Below, in pieces: positions 59,639-64,000 of a DNA stretch of 64,000 nt. Origin of the DNA: Chitinophagaceae bacterium (GTDB lineage: Bacteria > Bacteroidota > Bacteroidia > Chitinophagales > Chitinophagaceae); NCBI GenBank assembly GCA_016721385.1, contig JADKIE010000004.1:318614-382613 (forward strand). Direction: 5' to 3'. The translations under genes and the position numbers were made by a program. Within the stretch, counting starts at the first letter, position 1, and every line of letters begins with the position of its first letter. The notes under the pieces are model-generated. The model searched no databases and was not told the DNA's origin. It saw nothing but the letters and a program-made list of their open reading frames with translations.

Positions 59639-61524
59639 CTAATTAACCAATTCTTCTACTAAATCAACCTCCACTTTTAGGTTATCTATAATAAAGTCTT
59701 GCCTGCTGGGTGTATTTTTTCCCATATAATATTCAAGCAATTGTTGAATATGTGTATCCGGTAACATCATTACAGGTTGCAGTTTCATTTGGTCGCCAAT
59801 AAAACGGGCAAATTCATCCGGGCTTATTTCTCCCAAGCCTTTAAACCTTGTAATCTCTGGTTTGCCTGTTAATTTTTTTATGGCTGCTTGTTTTTCCTTT
59901 TCGTCGTAGCAGTAAATGGTTTCTTTTTTATCTCTTACTCTAAACAAAGGCGTTTCTAAAATGTACACATGTCCATTTTTTACCAAGTCGGGAAAAAATT
60001 GCAGGAAGAATGTCATTAATAATAATCTTATGTGCATGCCATCCACATCGGCATCGGTAGCAAATACAATATTATTATAGCGCAAGGTTTCGTAGCCTTC
60101 TTCAATATTTAGTGCATGTTGCAAAAGATTAAACTCTTCGTTTTCATACACTACTTTTTTGTTAAGCCAAAGCAATTTAAAGGTTTGCCCCGTAAGCAAA
60201 AACAGCCTGTGTATCTACATTTCGGGCTTTCGTAATGCTACCGCTTGCACTATCGCCTTCGGCAATAAAAATGGTACTTTCTTTTGCTTTTCTAAAATTT
60301 TGTCTTTGTCTTTTTCCTGTGGCTTCATCGTTGTAATGAAACTTGCAATCCCTTAACTTTTTGTTGTGTAGATTGGCTTTTTTGGCTCTTTCATTTGCCA
60401 GTTTTCGTATACCACTTAATTCTTTACGCTCCCTTTCGTTTTGTTCAATTCGTTTTTTTAATGCTTCGGCGGTTGCCGGGTTTTTATGCAGGTAATTATC
60501 TAATTCTTTATTTAAAAAATCGCCAATAAAATTACGCATGCTTGGACCGCCTTCGTACACATTTTGAGAGCCCAATTTTGTTTTTGTTTGACTTTCAAAA
60601 ACAGGCTCCTGTACCCGTACACTAATTGCACTGCAAATGCTTCCTCTTATATCGGATGCATCGTAATCTTTCTTATAAAAATCTCTGATAGTTTTTATAA
60701 ATGCTTCTCTAAATGCGGCTAAATGTGTACCGCCTTGTGTAGTAAATTGACCATTTACAAAACTGTAATACTCTTCGCCATAAGCATTTTCATGCGTTAT
60801 GGCAACTTCAATATCATCGCCTTTTAAATGAATGATTGGATAACGAATTTCATCTTCATTGGTTTTGCGTTGCAATAAATCCAGCAAGCCATTTTTACTT
60901 ACATAACGTTTTCCGTTAAGGTTCATTACGAGGCCTGCATTTAAATAGCAGTAATTCCAAAACTGGTTATCTAAATACTCTTGTACAAAATGAAAATTTT
61001 TAAAAATAGATTCATCCGGAATAAACTCTACATACGTACCATTTTCTTCTTTTGTAGAAGTTTCTTTATGCTCTTTAAGTAAAACGCCTTTTTCAAATTC
61101 AGCCGTTTTTTCTTTTGCCCTCTCTGTAAAGCTGTTACTTTAAAATAATTGCAAGTGCATTTACTGCTTTTGTACCCACGCCATTTAAACCTACACTTTT
61201 TTGAAAATGCCTATCGTACTTTGCTCCGGTATTTATTTTGCTCACCACATCTACTACTTTTCCCAAAGGAATTCCCCTTCCATAATCTCTTACCGTTATC
61301 ACTTTATCTTTTATGGTAACATCTACATACTTGCCATGCCCCATTGTGTATTCATCAATACAGTTATCAATAACTTCCTTTACTAATACATAAATTCCAT
61401 CATCGGCACTGCTGCCATCACCTAATTTACCTATGTACATACCCGGACGCAGGCGTATATGTTCTTTCCAATCGAGGCTTCTAATGGAATCTTCGTCGTA
61501 ATTAAATAGTTCTTTTTCTGCCAT
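59639..61524 (-). CDS. parE: DNA topoisomerase IV subunit B (three or more frameshifts)
   Basis: ATPase subunit of topoisomerase IV. Start ATG at 61524 (MAEKELFNYDEDSIRSLDWK). GHKL ATPase motifs: IRLRPGMYIGKLGDG, EVIDNCIDEYTMGHG, VRDYGRGIPLG and SVGLNGVGTKAVNAL. Shifts near 61140 and 60920 lead through NQFWNYCYLNAGL to LNGKRYVSKNGLLDLLQRKT. The transducer and Toprim parts follow: IFIAEGDSASGSITKARN (catalytic Glu) and VFATDADVDGMHIRLLLMTF after a shift near 60185. The end is DFIIDNLKVEVDLVEELVN. About 628 residues. First gene of the parE-DUF1835-parC set. Confidence 0.93.
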
Positions 61525-61638
61525 TAACACATTTTTTCGGTGCTGCAATATAGCTGATTGACTACAAATTTTAGCAAGTAGATTTATCCACACTTTGAAT
61601 AAAATGTGAGAAAAAATAAAAGCACCTACTTTTACAAA

Positions 61639-62131
61639 ATGGTAACTGATTTAAAAAACATTGCTTTGATTGGAAAAGAAAAGGAAAATGAAAATGAGCT
61701 GTTTATTGATTTTTTGCAATTGTGCAATTCAACAGAAGTAGATGAAGCGGTTGTAAAATTAAATGCTAAAATAGAACCCCAAATAGATTGTACCACATGC
61801 GGTAATTGTTGTAAAACACTTATGGTAAATGTTACCGAGGAAGAAGCTCAAAATTTGGCCCTGCACCTAAATTTACCGGCAACGCAAGTAAAAGAGCAAT
61901 ATTTAGAGGAAGGCTTAAATGCTCATTTTATTATGAAAAGCATGCTCTTTTTGCATGAAATCAGGTGCAGTATTTACGAAAACAGTTTGAGGGTTGCAGA
62001 GAATTTCCAAACCCTTAATAAACACAGTTTACTAAAAAGGCTTTTTTACCACAATGATGCATTACGGCAGATGCCCTATTATTTTTAATGTAATAGAGGA
62101 ATTAAAAAAAGAAACAGGGTTTACCTACTAA
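61639..62131 (+). CDS. YkgJ family Fe-S/zinc cysteine cluster protein (frameshifts near C-terminus)
   Basis: About 164 residues. Start ATG at 61639. The cysteine cluster CTTCGNCCKTLMVNVTEEEA (about residues 51-58) is the YkgJ/CxxCxxCC hallmark. LFLHEIRCSIYENS follows. Two or three indels near 61970-62040 disturb the expected GCREFPNLNKH and GRCPIIFNVIEELKKETGFT; the latter reads through in the third frame to 62131. These proteins are thought to bind an iron-sulfur or zinc cluster; function unclear. It is divergent from parE, 114 bp between starts. Confidence 0.8.
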
Positions 62132-62160
62132 AAATTTTAAATTTGTAAAAATAAAATTGA

Positions 62161-62945
62161 ATGAATTTAGATTTAACCGGCAAGACAGCCATTGTTTGTG
62201 GTAGTACACAGGGTTTAGGATTGGCAAGTGCGATAGAATTGGCTTTATTAGGCTGTAGGGTGGTTTTGTTTGCACGTAATGAAGATGCTTTAAAACTTGC
62301 TGTAGCCAAGTTAGATTCAAGTAAAGGCCAGCATCATTCCTATCTTGTAGCAGATTTTAGTAATACCGCTCAAGTAAAAAAGATAATTGAAAGTTTTGTT
62401 GAAAACAATGATGTGCACATTTTAGTAAATAATACAGGTGGCCCGGCCGGAGGAACAGCTTTAGCTGCAAAGGAAGAAGAGTTTTTAGCAGCATTTAATA
62501 TTCATCTAATTAACAACCACAATTTAGTACAGGCAATTGTACCCAAAATGAAAATTGCAGGTTTTGGCAGAATAATTAATATCATTTCTACCTCTGTAAA
62601 AGCCCCTTTACAAGGCCTGGTGTAAGCAATACAATTAGGGCTGCAGTGGCAAATTGGGCAAAAACCTTAGCTACAGAGCTTGGACAGTATGGTATTACTG
62701 TAAACAATGTATTGCCAGGTTTTACTCAAACTGCAAGGGCCGATTATGTTATTAAAAACAAAGCTCAAAAAACAGGCAAAACCGAGGAGGAAATTTTAAA
62801 AGAACTTGTAGCCGAGATACCTGTTGGCAGAATTGGACAGCCCGAAGAGTTTGGTGCTGCTGTTGCTTTTTTGTGCAGCCCTGCAGCAGCATATATAAAT
62901 GGTGTAAATTTGCCTGTGGATGGTGGACGATTATCTTGTTTATAA
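62161..62945 (+). CDS. SDR family oxidoreductase (one frameshift)
   Basis: About 261 residues. NAD(P)-binding TGKTAIVCGSTQGLGLASAI and VHILVNNTGGPAGG (NNxGG variant). IINIISTSVKAPLQGL carries the catalytic Ser. A frameshift near 62620 joins QGL to GVSNTIRAAVANWAKTLATE. In that stretch the usual YxxxK Tyr-Lys is absent (SNTIR occupies the place), as in a subgroup of SDR proteins annotated as 3-oxoacyl-ACP reductases. The end is INGVNLPVDGGRLSCL. It is 29 bp downstream of the YkgJ gene, same strand. Confidence 0.85.
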
Positions 62946-63084
62946 GTTTATTAACAATACAACCGGGTTACTTATAAAAACAATCTGTATTAATAACGAA
63001 AATTTGTTGAAATAAAATAACAAAATCAACAAAAATTCACTTTCTTTGGTATCTAAATTTAAAAACAAAAAAAATTCTAACAAC

Positions 63085-63588
63085 ATGAAATTAACAAAAG
63101 TATTGATGGCGATAGCAGTTATTGCTACTATTAGCTTTGTAAGCTGTAAGCCAAAAGACGCAGACATTAAAGCAAAAATTGAAGCAGCACTAAAAGCTGA
63201 CCCAATGATGGCTGGTACAACTGTAGAGGTAAAAGACGGTGTTGCTACTATCACCGGCGAGTGTAAAGATGATGCTTGCAAAGCATCTTGCGAAAAAGCT
63301 GTTGCAGGTATTAAAGGTGTAAAATCTGTAGTAAACAATTGCTCTGTAAAACCAGTAGAAGTTGTTCCTTCTCCTGCTTCTACAACTGTTAGCTCTTTAG
63401 CTGCCGATGTACAACAAAAAGTAAAAGATGGTTTAAAAGACATTAAAGGTATTACAAGCATTACTTTTTCTGATAAAGGCGCAGTACTTGTAGGTGAAGT
63501 TTCAAAAGCAGATAACATGAAAATTAAGCAAATACTTGCTGCTGCTAAAGTTGTTTTTGATGCTGCATCTAAATTAACCGTAAAATAA
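63085..63588 (+). CDS. BON-domain lipoprotein
   Basis: 167 residues. The start is the ATG at 63085 (an earlier TTG in frame is less likely), giving MKLTKVLMAIAVIATISFVS with lipobox C at residue 21. Two BON-type halves follow: ADIKAKIEAALKADPMMAGT then VEVKDGVATITGECKDDACK, and later VQQKVKDGLKDIKGITSITF then DKGAVLVGEVSKADNMKIKQ. BON domains bind phospholipid or interact with partner proteins in the envelope. It is followed 33 bp later by an SH3-domain protein, likely the same transcript; together they resemble BON/LysM stress proteins. Confidence 0.85.
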   Translation: MKLTKVLMAIAVIATISFVSCKPKDADIKAKIEAALKADPMMAGTTVEVKDGVATITGECKDDACKASCEKAVAGIKGVKSVVNNCSVKPVEVVPSPASTTVSSLAADVQQKVKDGLKDIKGITSITFSDKGAVLVGEVSKADNMKIKQILAAAKVVFDAASKLTVK

Positions 63589-63621
63589 TTTTTAATAATC
63601 ACAATTTAAATACAAACAAAA

Positions 63622-64000
63622 ATGGCATTACAAGATAAATATGCTGAATTAATTCAAACTGCTAACACCTTAGGTGTTGACGGGCTTTCAATTGCAGAGC
63701 AAGACGGAGTTTTACATATTGCAGGTACAACAAAATCAACTGCAGATTACGATACACTTTGGGCAGTTTACGATAAAGTTGACCCGGGTATGAACAGCGG
63801 TGATGTAGTTTTAAACCTTGATATTAAAGCTGATGCCGGTGCTCAATTAAAAGTAACTACCGATGCTACCAACCTTAACATAAGAAGTACGCCAAGTACT
63901 GAAGGTGAAATTGTAGGTAAAGCTGCACACGACGAAGTAGTTACATTGGTTGAAAAAACGGATGATAGCTGGTGGAAAGTAAGAACAGCAGATGGTGAAG
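63622..64000 (+). CDS. Bacterial SH3 (SH3b) domain protein, cut by window end
   Basis: Open to the window edge, 126 codons visible, ATG at 63622. The N-terminal half MALQDKYAELIQTANTLGVD and TTKSTADYDTLWAVYDKVDP resembles the LysM/BON-associated potassium-binding-like proteins. The second half is an SH3b domain: LNIRSTPSTEGEIVGKAAHD and VVTLVEKTDDSWWKVRT. No signal peptide. Lies 33 bp after the BON lipoprotein gene. Confidence 0.75.
   Translation, partial: MALQDKYAELIQTANTLGVDGLSIAEQDGVLHIAGTTKSTADYDTLWAVYDKVDPGMNSGDVVLNLDIKADAGAQLKVTTDATNLNIRSTPSTEGEIVGKAAHDEVVTLVEKTDDSWWKVRTADGE

Overview
This AT-rich window comes from a Bacteroidota chromosome, most likely a Chitinophagaceae-type (Chitinophagales) bacterium. 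The lineage is inferred from several traits together: type IX secretion C-terminal domains (Por_Secre_tail and CHU_C), DUF1684, DUF1415, DUF1835, DUF6941, DUF5916 and DUF5684-like signal peptidase families, a histidine-to-glutamate (hut) pathway, YadA-head-like 'QSLAVNTDGS' surface proteins, and a near absence of Shine-Dalgarno sequences. No rRNA, tRNA, CRISPR array, prophage or insertion-sequence transposase was recognised.

The strongest global signal is technical. About half of the genes, including dnaG, parC, parE, lepB, hutH, hutU and tcdA, are broken by single-base indels, many at homopolymers or doubled bases. The next frame in each case continues the same protein. These genes are annotated as whole loci and the positions of the shifts are given. 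They most probably reflect assembly or polishing errors rather than decay.

Layout: 1-7 kb holds arginase, DUF1684, an NAD-binding protein, a B12-type radical SAM protein, DUF1415, a WalJ-type MBL hydrolase and a DinB protein. At 7.1-7.3 kb lies a leftover C-terminus of a DUF5916 protein. 7.6-10.6 kb holds small secreted and membrane proteins, a cupin plus AraC regulator, and a GreA-like factor. 10.7-18 kb is a minus-strand block of four secreted surface proteins (SdrD-B, CHU_C, SUMF1/FGE-like, and a protein made of 25-residue GGxGDG repeats). 18-22 kb is hutHU and tcdA. 22-31 kb is mostly housekeeping (dnaG, M48 lipoprotein, plsY, prmA). 31-47 kb is accessory: WG, MORN, TPR and YadA-like proteins, a secreted endonuclease/exonuclease/phosphatase, an alcohol dehydrogenase, and a two-gene module at 39.7-41 kb pairing a putative Cys/His hydrolase with a small homologue of its own N-terminal domain. 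47.9-48.5 kb is a repeat block (duplicated promoter and signal peptide plus GC-rich hairpin elements) abutting a SIR2-like gene. 49.7-64 kb is core again: dnaK, cdd, lepB, a parE-DUF1835-parC operon, YkgJ, SDR, BON and SH3 proteins.

The most notable unexplained features are the 39.7-41 kb two-gene module; a 16-bp inverted repeat (TACC-N8-GGTA, a 7-2-7 NarL-like geometry) 70-80 bp upstream of several secreted-protein genes and carried along in the repeat block; the dispersed GC-rich hairpin family; and the SIR2-like gene next to it.
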